The notes under the pieces were generated by a model that was not told where the DNA came from, did no database searches, and worked only from the letters and a program-made list of their open reading frames with translations. Below are positions 8,412 to 17,403 of a stretch of DNA of 64,000 nt, one piece after another. The stretch is from Bog-473 sp036268485. GTDB lineage: Bacteria; Actinomycetota; Acidimicrobiia; Acidimicrobiales; RAAP-2. Position 1 is the first letter of the stretch. Every line of letters begins with the position of its first letter. A program made the translations under genes and the position numbers. The DNA is taken from NCBI GenBank assembly GCA_036268485.1, contig DATAUC010000038.1, positions 62,001-126,000 on the forward strand. Direction: 5' to 3'.

Positions 8412-9413
8412 GTGAGCGACGGCGCTCATCGAGCGGGTCACGACGGGTCCCCTGCGGACCGTCCGGACATCTCCGTCGTCATTCCGACCTACAAGCGACC
8501 GAATCTCCTGGCGGGCGTTGTCGCCGCCCTGCACAACCAGACGTTGTCGCCTGCGCGCTTTGAAGTCATCGCCGTCGACAACTGCTCCGAGGACGACACG
8601 TTCGAGACCCTGATCACGCTGGCGGCCACCGTTCCGTTCACCATGCGTGTGCTGCAGACGGACTCGAACCACGGACCGGCGCCCGCCCGCAATCTGGGCT
8701 GGATGGCCGCGGACGCTCCGATCGTGGTGTTCCTCGATGACGATTGCCTACCGGAATCCGACTGGCTGGCCAGCGGGCTGGCCGCCATGGCGGCCGACCC
8801 CACCATCGGCGTCATGCAGGGCCGGGTCCGCACACCGAGCGGCATCGACCTGGCCGCCATGGGGACCTGGTACCACTGCCAGATCATTGAAGCGCCCACG
8901 CCCTACTTCGAAGCGTGCAACATCTTCTACCGTCACGCCGCGCTGGTCGACGGCGGTGGTTTCGACGAGAGCATCGGCTGGTGGGGCGAGGACTCGGCGC
9001 TGGGTTGGAGTGTCGTCGAGGCAGGCTGGGGCCGGAGTTTCTCGGCCGATGCCGTCGTGGTGCACGCCGTGCAGGCCCGCGGCTGGCGCTGGCACTTTCG
9101 CAACGGCCTGCTCGAACACAACATGGTGCAGCTGGCCGGCCGCTTTCCGGGGTTCCGGAACGAGGCCTTCTGGCGTCCCTGGGCCTACCGGCGGGTCGAC
9201 TTCGGCTTCGTGCTGGCCGTCGTGGGCCTGGTCGTCGGACTGGCTCGCTACCGGCCCGCCCTCCTGCTCGCCGCGCCCTACCTGTGGTGGCGTCGCCCCC
9301 GAGCCGATCAACCGGATCCCTGGCGACTGATGGCCGAGAACATCGCCGTCGATGCGGCCCGCAGCGCGGCGCAGATCCACGGTGCCGTGAGCCATCAGGT
9401 CCTGGTGGTCTGA
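8412..9413 (+). CDS. Glycosyltransferase family 2, paralogue C
   Basis: A 333-residue GT-A transferase closely related to the gene at 3585. It has SVVIPTYKRPN near 21, VDNCSEDDTF, the DDDC metal site at 109-112, PTPYFEACNIFYR near 160 and GWWGEDSALGW as the acceptor-side motif. C-terminally, a hydrophobic pair ends in YLWWRRP. I chose GTG at 8412 because the preceding residues of the longer open frame (from 8307) are low-complexity and lack homology to its paralogue. It is followed after 3 bases by the Wzy-like gene, with which it must be co-transcribed. Confidence 0.82.
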   Translation: MSDGAHRAGHDGSPADRPDISVVIPTYKRPNLLAGVVAALHNQTLSPARFEVIAVDNCSEDDTFETLITLAATVPFTMRVLQTDSNHGPAPARNLGWMAADAPIVVFLDDDCLPESDWLASGLAAMAADPTIGVMQGRVRTPSGIDLAAMGTWYHCQIIEAPTPYFEACNIFYRHAALVDGGGFDESIGWWGEDSALGWSVVEAGWGRSFSADAVVVHAVQARGWRWHFRNGLLEHNMVQLAGRFPGFRNEAFWRPWAYRRVDFGFVLAVVGLVVGLARYRPALLLAAPYLWWRRPRADQPDPWRLMAENIAVDAARSAAQIHGAVSHQVLVV

Positions 9414-9416
9414 CCC

Positions 9417-10946
9417 ATGGTGAACCGGCTGCTCAAGGCCCGTACCCCCTACAGAGACAAGCCACGGTCGCAGAAATGGATGTGGTGCCTGCCACTGGTC
9501 GTGGCATTTCTGGGCCTGGCCCTGACCCAGAAACGGGCGATCGACCTCATGGGGGTGTGCGTCGCGCTGCTCCTCTTCGCCTTCCTGGTCAACCGACCGG
9601 GCGGGGCGCTGATTGCGCTGGTCATCATCCTGCCCCTGGAGTCGATCGTCTTCGGCCTTCTCTATGGGCTTCATGTGCCAGCAGGATTCCTCCATCCGCT
9701 CTCGGCTTACAAGGAACTGTTGGCCGGCGTCATCCTCGTGGCCGGATTGCGCCATATCCGAGATACCGGGAAGAAACTCGACCGCATCGACATCGCGTTG
9801 CTGCTCTATGTGGGCGTGGTGACGATCTACCTCATCGTTCCCCATCTCTTCTCGATCTACGCCCCCAACCAATGGAGCCCCCGCTTCCTGGCCTACCGCA
9901 GTGACGTCGGCTACGTCCTGATCTTCTTCGGGGCCCGCCACGCGCCGATTTCACCCCGCGTCAAAGACCGCTTCCTCCAAGTGGTGCTCGGCATGGGTGC
10001 CTTCGCCGCCGCCGTGGGCCTGTACCAGCGGATCGCTCCCGCCTCGTTCGCCAATTTCGTCATCAACACAGCCCACGTGGCCACGTACCAGACCAACGTC
10101 CTGGGCCTGGATCCAACGGTGGCGGCCCGCAATCTCGTCTACGTCACCACTTTGAATCCCCTGCACATCACGTCGATCTTCCTCAGCCCGTACGACTTCG
10201 GCGATTATCTCGACATTGTGGTGGCGGTGGCCGCGGTGCGTATCGCCCAGAACAGGCGATCACCGTTCAACTACATCGTGCTGGCCGCCAGCATGGCCTG
10301 TCTCTACTTCACCCAGTCGCGATCCAACGGCATTGCCGCCGCCATCATCCTTGTGCTCATCGCCCTGCCCACCGCACGTTCGCCCGTCGAAGGCCGCTTG
10401 CGACTCATCGGTGCCCTCCTGGTGGCCGCCGTGCTGGTCGTGCCGTCGTTGAGTGGTTCGAGATACATCGGGAACGCGTCCGCCAACCAATCGTCCCAAG
10501 GACACATCTTCGAGATTGAGGATGGTCTCGGCATCATTTACTACGTCCCACTCGGGCTCGGTCTCGGCCAGCAGCCAGGGGTGGCCAATCGGTTCGCCGG
10601 CCTCTCGTCGCTCATTAACGACGGCGACGTGAGCGACAATCTGATCACGCAGGTGGCCGACGAGCTAGGCCTGCAAGCCCTCCTGCCGTGGCTGTTCATG
10701 ATGGGGTTCATCCTGTGGGAGTTCAAGCGAAGAGGTGGTTTGGGGGACGAATTCGCGGCCATCGCCGGCTTCGGATTTCTGGCCATCGTGATCGCCGGCC
10801 AGTACCACCATGTCTTCTTGACCTTCCCGGTGCCCTGGACGCTGTGGGCCGGGGCCGGATTGGCACTTTCGGTCGTCGAACCGGGATCGATCAGGGAAAA
10901 GACAAGCTCGGCGTCCTCGTATCCGGCGTGGGCCGGTGTACGGTGA
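9417..10946 (+). CDS. Wzy/O-antigen ligase-like polysaccharide polymerase
   Basis: A 509-residue polytopic inner-membrane protein with about ten hydrophobic helices separated by short basic loops. A large extracytoplasmic loop lies around residues 355-410, and YVPLGLGLGQQP inside it resembles the GXGXG segment seen in O-antigen polymerases and ligases. Such proteins join lipid-linked repeat units outside the membrane. There is no signature that separates polymerase from ligase; the adjacent Wzz and tyrosine-kinase genes favour polymerase. It follows the GT2 gene by 3 bases and precedes the Wzz gene by 14. Confidence 0.78.
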   Translation: MVNRLLKARTPYRDKPRSQKWMWCLPLVVAFLGLALTQKRAIDLMGVCVALLLFAFLVNRPGGALIALVIILPLESIVFGLLYGLHVPAGFLHPLSAYKELLAGVILVAGLRHIRDTGKKLDRIDIALLLYVGVVTIYLIVPHLFSIYAPNQWSPRFLAYRSDVGYVLIFFGARHAPISPRVKDRFLQVVLGMGAFAAAVGLYQRIAPASFANFVINTAHVATYQTNVLGLDPTVAARNLVYVTTLNPLHITSIFLSPYDFGDYLDIVVAVAAVRIAQNRRSPFNYIVLAASMACLYFTQSRSNGIAAAIILVLIALPTARSPVEGRLRLIGALLVAAVLVVPSLSGSRYIGNASANQSSQGHIFEIEDGLGIIYYVPLGLGLGQQPGVANRFAGLSSLINDGDVSDNLITQVADELGLQALLPWLFMMGFILWEFKRRGGLGDEFAAIAGFGFLAIVIAGQYHHVFLTFPVPWTLWAGAGLALSVVEPGSIREKTSSASSYPAWAGVR

Positions 10947-10960
10947 CCCGCTGAGAAGCC

Positions 10961-11701
10961 ATGGAACTTCGCCGTTACCTACGCCTGATTCAACAACGCC
11001 TCTTCATCGTCATCCTCGCCGTGATCGCCGGCGCGGCGGTAGGCTACGTCACCACGTCGCACAATCCCGTCTACACGGGCACGGCCACCATCTACGTAGG
11101 CCAGACCGACGTCACCAGTCCCCAAGCCCTGTACGAGGAGCCTGCTCTGAACGAGGTGGCCAACACGTTCTCGCAGATGATCCCCGCCCCCGTCATCGCC
11201 CAGAGGGCTGTCCGGGCCACCCACATCAAGAGATTCTCGGGCGAAGTGGCAGCGGCCACCACCGCCACCGTGGTCCTCAACACCTATCTGATCAATGTGT
11301 CGGTCACCGACTCCGTTCCCAGCGATGCAGTGCGGCTGACCAATGGCGTGGCTCGGGCCTTCGTGGCGCAGATCGCCGCCTACCAGAAGAATCCGACGGC
11401 GAGCAGCGCGGCCATCCCCAATGTGCCCGCCCACGTGTACCAGCCGGCCACCGTGGCCATCCCCAGCTCGTCGCAGACCTCGAAGCACCTGATCCTTGGT
11501 GCCCTCTTCGGCCTGATCCTTTCGATCTTCCTCATCCTCCTGCTCGACTACCTGGACATCACGATCAAGAGCCCCGACGAGTTGGAACGACGAGTGGGCC
11601 TGCCCGTGCTCGGCATCATTCCCCGCTTCGAATCCCTGCGGCTCGATTCCAGCCCCAACGCCGGCCTGCAACGGCCCAGGAGCGGAGGCGGACGTGGCTA
11701 G
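10961..11701 (+). CDS. Wzz-like chain-length regulator / kinase activator
   Basis: A 246-residue protein with an N-terminal helix at about 15-37 (FIVILAVIAGAAVGYVTT), an extracytoplasmic domain, and a second helix near 172-195 (LILGALFGLILSIFLILLLDYLD). That two-helix plan is typical of Wzz/YveK/CapA proteins. It lacks a kinase domain. The separate kinase gene overlaps it by 8 bases, giving the Gram-positive style split pair in which this protein's C-terminal cytosolic tail activates the kinase. It is expected to set EPS chain length. Confidence 0.82.
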   Translation: MELRRYLRLIQQRLFIVILAVIAGAAVGYVTTSHNPVYTGTATIYVGQTDVTSPQALYEEPALNEVANTFSQMIPAPVIAQRAVRATHIKRFSGEVAAATTATVVLNTYLINVSVTDSVPSDAVRLTNGVARAFVAQIAAYQKNPTASSAAIPNVPAHVYQPATVAIPSSSQTSKHLILGALFGLILSIFLILLLDYLDITIKSPDELERRVGLPVLGIIPRFESLRLDSSPNAGLQRPRSGGGRG

Positions 11702-12497
11702 GTTCGGCGGCGTGGGGGGCCCTTCGCAAAAAGACGAGCGCAACACCTTTGACGAGGCCTTGCGCATCCTGCGCTCGAACTTGAGCGTGGCCCTCTTGGA
11801 TCTGGAGCGGCCGACCGTCATCTTCACCAGCCCCAACCCGAACGAGGGCAAGACGGTCATCTGCGCCAACCTGGCCATGTCGTTCGCCTCGTCCGGCAAG
11901 CGCGTGGTCCTGGTCGACCTCGACCTGCGTCACCCCAACTCGCACAAGCTGATCGGGGCCCACAATGAGTACGGCGTGTCCGACGTCCTGCTCGGACGGC
12001 GCTCGCTCGAAGAGTCGATTCAGTACATCGGCCTACCCACGCCGAAGGGCCGGAGTGAATGGGGCCTCTACTTCCTCGGCACCGGGAGTCCGGTGGCCAA
12101 CCCGACGGAGCTCCTAGGCAGCGGTCGGACCACGCAGCTGCTGGAGGGTCTGGCCAGCCAAGCCGACCTGGTGCTGCTCGACACACCTCCCATCCTCCCG
12201 GTGGCCGACACCCTGGTGATCGGTCGCATGGCCGCCGGCGCGGTGCTGGTGACCGAATCGCGCAACACGGCCATCGACGCCGTCAACAAGGCCAAGGATC
12301 TGCTGACGCGCAACCAGACCCGCCTGCTGGGCGTCGTGCTGAACAAGTTCCAACTCCGCGACTCGAAGGGCACCTTCAGCTACGGCTATGGGTACGGCTA
12401 CGGCAACCTGGGCGATGACACCCGGGGTGTCGCGGTCGCCGACCCCGGCGCCTTGCGACCAGATGCCGGGAGCAGCCACATTCCATCGGGGGAGTGA
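11694..12497 (+). CDS. CpsD/CapB-type bacterial tyrosine kinase
   Basis: A 267-residue cytosolic BY-kinase. It shows Walker A SPNPNEGKT at 46-54, Walker A' VVLVDLDL at 71-78 and Walker B DLVLLD at 158-163. The C-terminus carries four alternating tyrosines (230, 232, 234, 236) in YGYGYGYG, the autophosphorylation cluster of the family. With the Wzz-like partner it should cycle phosphorylation to control polymerisation and export. The start is GTG, overlapping the Wzz gene, and its TGA overlaps the next GT4 (GTGA). A low-molecular-weight phosphatase gene 9 kb away is a candidate opposing enzyme (inference). Confidence 0.87.
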   Translation: MARFGGVGGPSQKDERNTFDEALRILRSNLSVALLDLERPTVIFTSPNPNEGKTVICANLAMSFASSGKRVVLVDLDLRHPNSHKLIGAHNEYGVSDVLLGRRSLEESIQYIGLPTPKGRSEWGLYFLGTGSPVANPTELLGSGRTTQLLEGLASQADLVLLDTPPILPVADTLVIGRMAAGAVLVTESRNTAIDAVNKAKDLLTRNQTRLLGVVLNKFQLRDSKGTFSYGYGYGYGNLGDDTRGVAVADPGALRPDAGSSHIPSGE

Positions 12498-13597
12498 TCC
12501 CGCCCACACCGGTTGTGCTCGATGCGCAATCGCTGTCTTCGGTGGCAGCGGGAGGCGGCATCGGGTCCTACACCCGCCATCTCTTGGCTGCGCTGGCCCA
12601 CCGCGATGACGTGTCGGTGTCCGCTCTCTGTGCACCGTCGGTGTCCCTACCCGACGGTGTGACCCCGCTCCCCATGCACCGGCTCTTCTCCCACCCGCGC
12701 CTGGAGGTCATGGAACACGCAGCGCGCCTGCCGCGGGAACTGCGCCGACTACGACCTGGTGACTCGGTCTTTCACAATCCCTCCTTCCACGCCCCTGCCG
12801 GCGTGGACGGCCCGTGGGTTCAGACGCTCCTCGACGTCATCCCCCTGGTACTCGACGAGCCTGACCACGCCGTCCTGCGCGCTCGGTGGAAGCGCTTCGG
12901 ACCGCGCTACCGGAAGGCCGATGCCGTCATTGCCATCTCGCAGCACGCGGCCGATGAAGGCACTCGCCTGTTGGGCCTGGAGGCCGGGAAGGTCCATGTG
13001 GCTCGACTGGGTGTCGATCCCTCCTACCGGCCGGGCGTCGTCGTTTCGGCTGATCCCCCGTATCTGCTGGTGGTGAGTGAGTACAGCCGGCGCAAGGGCT
13101 TCGCCGAGGCATTCGCCGTGCTCGATGCTCTGGCGGACACTGGCTATCCGCACCGCTTGCTGGTGGCCGGCCGGATCCACCCCTGGGCCCGAGCGGAGCT
13201 GGCCGCCTTGCACGCGGCGGCCCGCCACCCCGAACGCATTGAGGTCTTGGACTTCGTGCCCGATCTGGTGGCCCTCTACCAGGGCGCCAGCGCCTTCCTC
13301 ATGTGCAGCCGCTACGAGGGATTCGGTCTGCCGGCGCTCGAGGCTATGGCCTGCGGGGTGCCGGTCGTGGCCTTCGCCAACTCGGCGGTGACCGAGATGG
13401 TGTCCGGCGGCGGACACCTGGTGGCCAACGGCGATGTGGTCGCCATGACCGATGCCGTCAGCCGCCTGCTCAGCACACCGGCCCTGGCCCTCGAATGGCG
13501 TGAAAAGGGAATGGAGCGAGCGCGTTGGTTCACCTGGGAACGCACCGCCGCGTCGCATGCCGAGGTCTACGCGGCGGTGGCCGGGGGCCGGTCGTGA
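12494..13597 (+). CDS. Glycosyltransferase family 4, tandem copy 1
   Basis: A 367-residue GT4. The donor site is seen in SRYEGFGLPALEAMACGVPVVAFANSAVTE near residue 272, and VFHNPSFHAP near 93 belongs to the acceptor domain. Similar proteins are often annotated as mannosyltransferases, but the donor is unproven. The following gene is a tandem duplicate about 1.1 kb away: both share DAQ.LSSVAAG, VFHNPSFHAP, the RW.RF.PRYR stretch and the whole donor segment. The start GTG overlaps the kinase stop. Confidence 0.86.
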   Translation: MIPPTPVVLDAQSLSSVAAGGGIGSYTRHLLAALAHRDDVSVSALCAPSVSLPDGVTPLPMHRLFSHPRLEVMEHAARLPRELRRLRPGDSVFHNPSFHAPAGVDGPWVQTLLDVIPLVLDEPDHAVLRARWKRFGPRYRKADAVIAISQHAADEGTRLLGLEAGKVHVARLGVDPSYRPGVVVSADPPYLLVVSEYSRRKGFAEAFAVLDALADTGYPHRLLVAGRIHPWARAELAALHAAARHPERIEVLDFVPDLVALYQGASAFLMCSRYEGFGLPALEAMACGVPVVAFANSAVTEMVSGGGHLVANGDVVAMTDAVSRLLSTPALALEWREKGMERARWFTWERTAASHAEVYAAVAGGRS

Positions 13598-14685
13598 GTC
13601 TCCCGGTCATCATTGACGCCCAGGCTTTGTCGTCGGTGGCCGCCGGAAGCGGCACCGGCACCTACGTGCGCGGCCTGTTGGGCGGCTTGGCCGAGTGCAC
13701 CGACCTCAGCATCGCGGCGCCCTGCCGGGCCGACGTCGTGCTGCCACCGAACGTGCACCGACGCACCGTCCACCGTTGGTCGCAGCGCCCCCGGGCGGCC
13801 CTGATGGAGAACGCGCTGAGATTGCCACTTGAGCTGGCGGTCCGGCGACCTCGCCACGCCGTCTTCCACAATCCGTCTTTCCACGCGCCGCCCGCCGTCG
13901 GCCAGCCGTACGTGCAGACCCTGCACGACGTGATCCCGCTCGTCTTCGACTCACCCGACCTGCAGGCCTTGCGAGCACGCTGGCGCCGTTTCACCCCGCG
14001 CTACCGCCGGGCCGCCGCCGTCATCGCCGTCTCGCGCTTCTCGGCCGACGAAGGGATCCGGGTGCTGGGGTTGGATCCGGGACGGGTGCATGTGGCGCAT
14101 CATGGAATTGATGCGGCGTTCGTACCGTCGGGGACGGGACCGAGCGATCCGCCCTACCTGCTGACGGTGGGCGAGTTTGGCCTGCGGAAAGGAACGGCCG
14201 AAGCTTTCGCCGTCATGGACGAGCTGGTGGACGCCGGTTTCCCTCATCGCCTGGTGGTGGCGGGCCAGGTGCACGACGCCGGGCGGGCCGACCTCGCTGC
14301 CTTGCACGCCGACGCCCGCCATCCCGAGCGCATTGACTTGCTGGGCTATGTGCCCGATCTGGTCTCGCTCTACCAGGGGGCCAGCGGGTTTCTCGGGACC
14401 AGCCGCTACGAGGGGTTCGGTCTGCCGGCGCTCGAAGCCATGGCCTGCGGGGTGCCCGTGGTGGCCTTCGCCAACTCAGCCGTCACCGAGGTGGTCGGCA
14501 CCGGGGGCGACCTGGTGCCCGATGGGGATGTCAGCGCCATGGCCGCCGCCTTGCGTCGGATTCTCGAAAACCCCGACCTGGCGGATGAGCGCCGTCAGGC
14601 CGGCCTGCAGCACGCGGCGCAGTTCACCTGGACCCGGTCGGCGACCTTGCACGCCGAGGTCTACCGAGCCGTGGCGGCGTCGTGA
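13594..14685 (+). CDS. Glycosyltransferase family 4, tandem copy 2
   Basis: A 363-residue GT4, a paralogue of the preceding gene along its whole length, with SRYEGFGLPALEAMACGVPVVAFANSAVTE retained near 268. GTG at 13594 overlaps the previous TGA and aligns with the start of copy 1, so the longer frame from 13525 is not used. Divergence is greatest in the acceptor half (residues 30-80), as expected if the copies now use different acceptors but the same donor (inference). It overlaps the next GT4 by one base (TGATG). Confidence 0.86.
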   Translation: MSLPVIIDAQALSSVAAGSGTGTYVRGLLGGLAECTDLSIAAPCRADVVLPPNVHRRTVHRWSQRPRAALMENALRLPLELAVRRPRHAVFHNPSFHAPPAVGQPYVQTLHDVIPLVFDSPDLQALRARWRRFTPRYRRAAAVIAVSRFSADEGIRVLGLDPGRVHVAHHGIDAAFVPSGTGPSDPPYLLTVGEFGLRKGTAEAFAVMDELVDAGFPHRLVVAGQVHDAGRADLAALHADARHPERIDLLGYVPDLVSLYQGASGFLGTSRYEGFGLPALEAMACGVPVVAFANSAVTEVVGTGGDLVPDGDVSAMAAALRRILENPDLADERRQAGLQHAAQFTWTRSATLHAEVYRAVAAS

Positions 14686-15743
14686 TGCGGGTCGCCGTCG
14701 ATGCCCGTCGCCTGCAGGACCAGACCCTGACCGGGGTCGGTCGCTGGATCGGCAATCTTCTCCCCCAGCTGGCCCGCCAGGTCGAGGTCGTACTCCTGAC
14801 CGACAAGAGTCGCCCCTCCCCTGGCCTGGAGAGTTACGACGAGGTAGGGCTGGCCCGGTTGGCCGGCCTGCCCGAGCCAGTGTGGCTGCAAGGCAGCGCG
14901 GCGCGTTGGCTGCGTGGGTTCTCCGGGGTCTTCCACGGGACGTACAACGCGGTGCCCTTCGGGTATGGCGGCCCGTCGGTGGTCAGCATGTACGACCTCT
15001 CCTGGGAGCACCATCCCGAGGACTTCTCCCGGGCCACCCGCTGGTCGATGGCCACCCAGGCGCGCTGGTCCGCCCGACACGCTGGCGCCGTTGTCACCTG
15101 CTCGGAGTTCTCGCGCCAATCCATCGTGGAGACCTACGGCGTGGCGGCCGAGCGCGTCTTCGTGGCCCATCCCGCCATCGATCCCATCTTCACGGCGAAC
15201 GGGACCGCCGAGGACCGCGCCGCACTGCTGGCCCGGCTGGGCGTCAGCGGTCCCTACATCGCCGCCATGGGCGGAGCCAAGCGTCGGGGCCTGGAGGTGG
15301 CCGTCGCCGCCTGGCAGAGGCTGGGGGTGGGGCGACCGACGTTGGTGGTGCTGGGGGCCGAGGTGCCGCCGCCGCTCCCGGGTCTGGTGCACGTGGGGCG
15401 GCTCAGCGACCAGGACTGGCCCCTGGTGCTCTCGGGCGCCACCGCCTTCTGTTACCCGACCCGCTACGAGGGCTACGGCATGCCGGCGCTGGAGGCGGCG
15501 GCGTCCGGTGTCCCGGTGGTGTGCGCCCGCATCGGGCCGTTGCCCGAGGTTCTGGGTGAAGCGGCCCAATGGTGCGACGAGCCCACCGTGACCTCCATCG
15601 CCGACGGCTTGGCCGCGTTGTTAGGCGACGCTGGTCGTCTCGCCGCCCTGCGCCAGGCGGGATTGGCCCGGGTCGCAGCGGCACCGTCATGGGCCGAGGG
15701 GGCCGCGCAGGTCCTGGCCGCCTACGAAGTGGCGACGGCATGA
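14685..15743 (+). CDS. Glycosyltransferase family 4
   Basis: A 352-residue GT4 opening with MRVAVDARRLQDQTLTGVGRW, a common start for this family. YNAVPFG and MYDLSWEH lie in the acceptor half. TRYEGYGMPALEAAASGVPVV near 260 is the donor motif. It is more distant from the two upstream copies than they are from each other. ATG at 14685 overlaps the previous stop; a GTG one codon earlier (14682) is equally possible. Its stop overlaps the following ATG, continuing an unbroken chain of overlapping genes from the Wzz gene onward. Confidence 0.85.
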   Translation: MRVAVDARRLQDQTLTGVGRWIGNLLPQLARQVEVVLLTDKSRPSPGLESYDEVGLARLAGLPEPVWLQGSAARWLRGFSGVFHGTYNAVPFGYGGPSVVSMYDLSWEHHPEDFSRATRWSMATQARWSARHAGAVVTCSEFSRQSIVETYGVAAERVFVAHPAIDPIFTANGTAEDRAALLARLGVSGPYIAAMGGAKRRGLEVAVAAWQRLGVGRPTLVVLGAEVPPPLPGLVHVGRLSDQDWPLVLSGATAFCYPTRYEGYGMPALEAAASGVPVVCARIGPLPEVLGEAAQWCDEPTVTSIADGLAALLGDAGRLAALRQAGLARVAAAPSWAEGAAQVLAAYEVATA

Positions 15744-16660
15744 CCGACGATGGTGGGGGGACCGATATTTCCACGTCGGCCATCGTGGTCACCTGGAACA
15801 GCGCCGACGTCATTGACGACTGCCTGACCTCGCTGCGGGCAGCCCTGCCTCCGGTGGGGGCCGAGGTGATCGTGGTCGACAACGGATCCCGCGATGACAC
15901 GGTGGTCCGGGTGCGCTCGGCTCACCCCGACGTCGTGCTCATCGCCAACGAGGACAACCGGGGTCTGGCTGCCGCCAACAACCAGGGCCTGGCCGCCGCC
16001 CGGGGCGAGCGCTACCTCATCTGCAATCCCGACGTGCTGGTACACGCTGGGGCCATAGAGGCCATGGTGGCGGTACTGGGGCGCCATCCCCAGGCGGCGT
16101 GGGTCGTCCCCCGCGTCCTGCACGAGGACGGCGCCCTGCAGACCAGCGCCGGCGACCTCCCGACCTTGCGCGAGACCCTGCTGGGGCGCCAAGCGGCCCG
16201 ACGGCGCTCGCCCGGGTCACCGACGGGATTCTGGTGGGACGGCTGGGCCCACGACACCGAACAGGTCATCGGCCGCGGTTTCGAGTGCGCCTACCTGGTG
16301 CGCCGCTCTGCCGTCGCCGCCGTGGGACCCCAGGACGAGCGTTACCGGCTCGACTGGGAAGGCCTGGACTGGACGGAGCGCTTCCGCCGGGCCGGCTGGG
16401 AGATCTGGTTGTCTCCCGAGGCCGAGGTGACCCACCTGGGCGGGACCAGCCGGCGCCAGGTGCCCTTCCGCTCCATCCGCTCCCAGCACAAGGGCATGTA
16501 CCTGTACTTCTCCGACCGGCGGGGCGCGGCATGGAAGCCGGTACTGGCCATCGCCTTCACGGTGCGGGGCCTGATCAAGACGGCACTGACGGCTCTGGGC
16601 GTGCCCTTCTACAGCTGGGGCCACCGCGACCGGCGCGATCATCGCGCCGGCTCAGCGTGA
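15740..16660 (+). CDS. Glycosyltransferase family 2, WbbL-type
   Basis: A 306-residue GT2. TSAIVVTWNSADVIDDCL and VVDNGSRDDTV define the fold, NEDNRGLAAANNQGL is the WbbL-type signature and ICNPDV stands where DXD would be. LDWEGLDWTERFRRAGW is the acceptor-side segment. Relatives include mycobacterial and enterobacterial rhamnosyltransferases, so a deoxyhexose donor is plausible. ATG at 15740 overlaps the preceding TGA. It is the last gene of the Wzz-kinase-GT operon. Confidence 0.82.
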   Translation: MTDDGGGTDISTSAIVVTWNSADVIDDCLTSLRAALPPVGAEVIVVDNGSRDDTVVRVRSAHPDVVLIANEDNRGLAAANNQGLAAARGERYLICNPDVLVHAGAIEAMVAVLGRHPQAAWVVPRVLHEDGALQTSAGDLPTLRETLLGRQAARRRSPGSPTGFWWDGWAHDTEQVIGRGFECAYLVRRSAVAAVGPQDERYRLDWEGLDWTERFRRAGWEIWLSPEAEVTHLGGTSRRQVPFRSIRSQHKGMYLYFSDRRGAAWKPVLAIAFTVRGLIKTALTALGVPFYSWGHRDRRDHRAGSA

Positions 16661-16685
16661 CCGCCGTGCCCAAAATGGCCTGCAG

Positions 16686-16691
16686 TAGCCT
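16686..16691 (+). promoter_or_regulatory. Leaderless-type -10 element TAGCCT
   Basis: TAGCCT lies 8 bases before the ATG at 16700. The same hexamer stands before the genes at 43517 and 50192. Confidence 0.5.
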
Positions 16692-16699
16692 CGCCCACC

Positions 16700-17401
16700 A
16701 TGCCTGACGAGTTTGAGCCGACGCTCAACTGGCCCGAGGGGACGGGACCCGACGACCCGGCCGGGCTGCCGCAGCTGAACGCCGAGCTGAAGTATCAAGC
16801 GGGGGCAGTTCCCGAGCTCGATCTCACCCTCTCCACCCTGGCCGGCCGGCTGGGCCAGCCCGAAGAAGCCCCTCAACCCTGGGTGGCCGGCAAGCCGTCG
16901 GCCCGCCGTGCCCGCCTGGTCCGGCGGTTCATCCTGGTGGACGTGATCCTGCTTGTGGCCATCGTGGTGGCGGCCCTGGCCTTCCGCTCGCACCCGGTGC
17001 ATCTCACCCCGACGGCCAAAGCCGTCCCCGCTCAATCACTTCTGCCCGCCGGCGCCGTCTCGCAGCTGGCCGGCGCCACCTGTACGGCGGGTGACGCGCT
17101 GGCGGCCGTCCAACTCACCGTGGTGCGGGCCGTCTCCGGGCTCTATTACGTGGCGGCCAGCGGATCGGTGGTGCCCCACTCGGGCGGGACGCTGAACAAC
17201 GTCAGCGTGAAATGGGCCGTGCGCTATGCCGACGGGTACGCGACCACGACCGTATCGAGAGTCAACCGGGGGCACGCCATCGCCGTCAGCCAATCGGCAG
17301 CGTGGTCGGCCCGGTCGTTCTACAGCGAAGGCAGCGTGCCGCCGGCCGCCGTGCGGGTGGTCAGTTTGGTCGGGTCCGGGACGCTGGGGGCGTGCCGGTA
17401 G
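16700..17401 (+). CDS. Single-pass membrane protein of unknown function
   Basis: A 233-residue protein I do not recognise. The first 70 residues are acidic and Pro-rich. A basic patch (ARRARLVRRF) precedes one helix at about 77-96 (ILVDVILLVAIVVAALAF), and the remaining 135 residues would be outside. The outer part has two Cys (TCTAGD and the terminal ACR), which could pair, and resembles small beta-sandwich domains such as that of the zinc-ribbon protein at 30263. A leaderless-type promoter separates it from the GT operon. A structural role near the EPS machinery is only a guess. Confidence 0.6.
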   Translation: MPDEFEPTLNWPEGTGPDDPAGLPQLNAELKYQAGAVPELDLTLSTLAGRLGQPEEAPQPWVAGKPSARRARLVRRFILVDVILLVAIVVAALAFRSHPVHLTPTAKAVPAQSLLPAGAVSQLAGATCTAGDALAAVQLTVVRAVSGLYYVAASGSVVPHSGGTLNNVSVKWAVRYADGYATTTVSRVNRGHAIAVSQSAAWSARSFYSEGSVPPAAVRVVSLVGSGTLGACR

Positions 17402-17403
17402 GG

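Noticed and set aside
8748..9941. 397-codon minus-strand frame across GT2 and Wzy-like genes
   Set aside because: Crosses two secure genes antisense and shows no domain.
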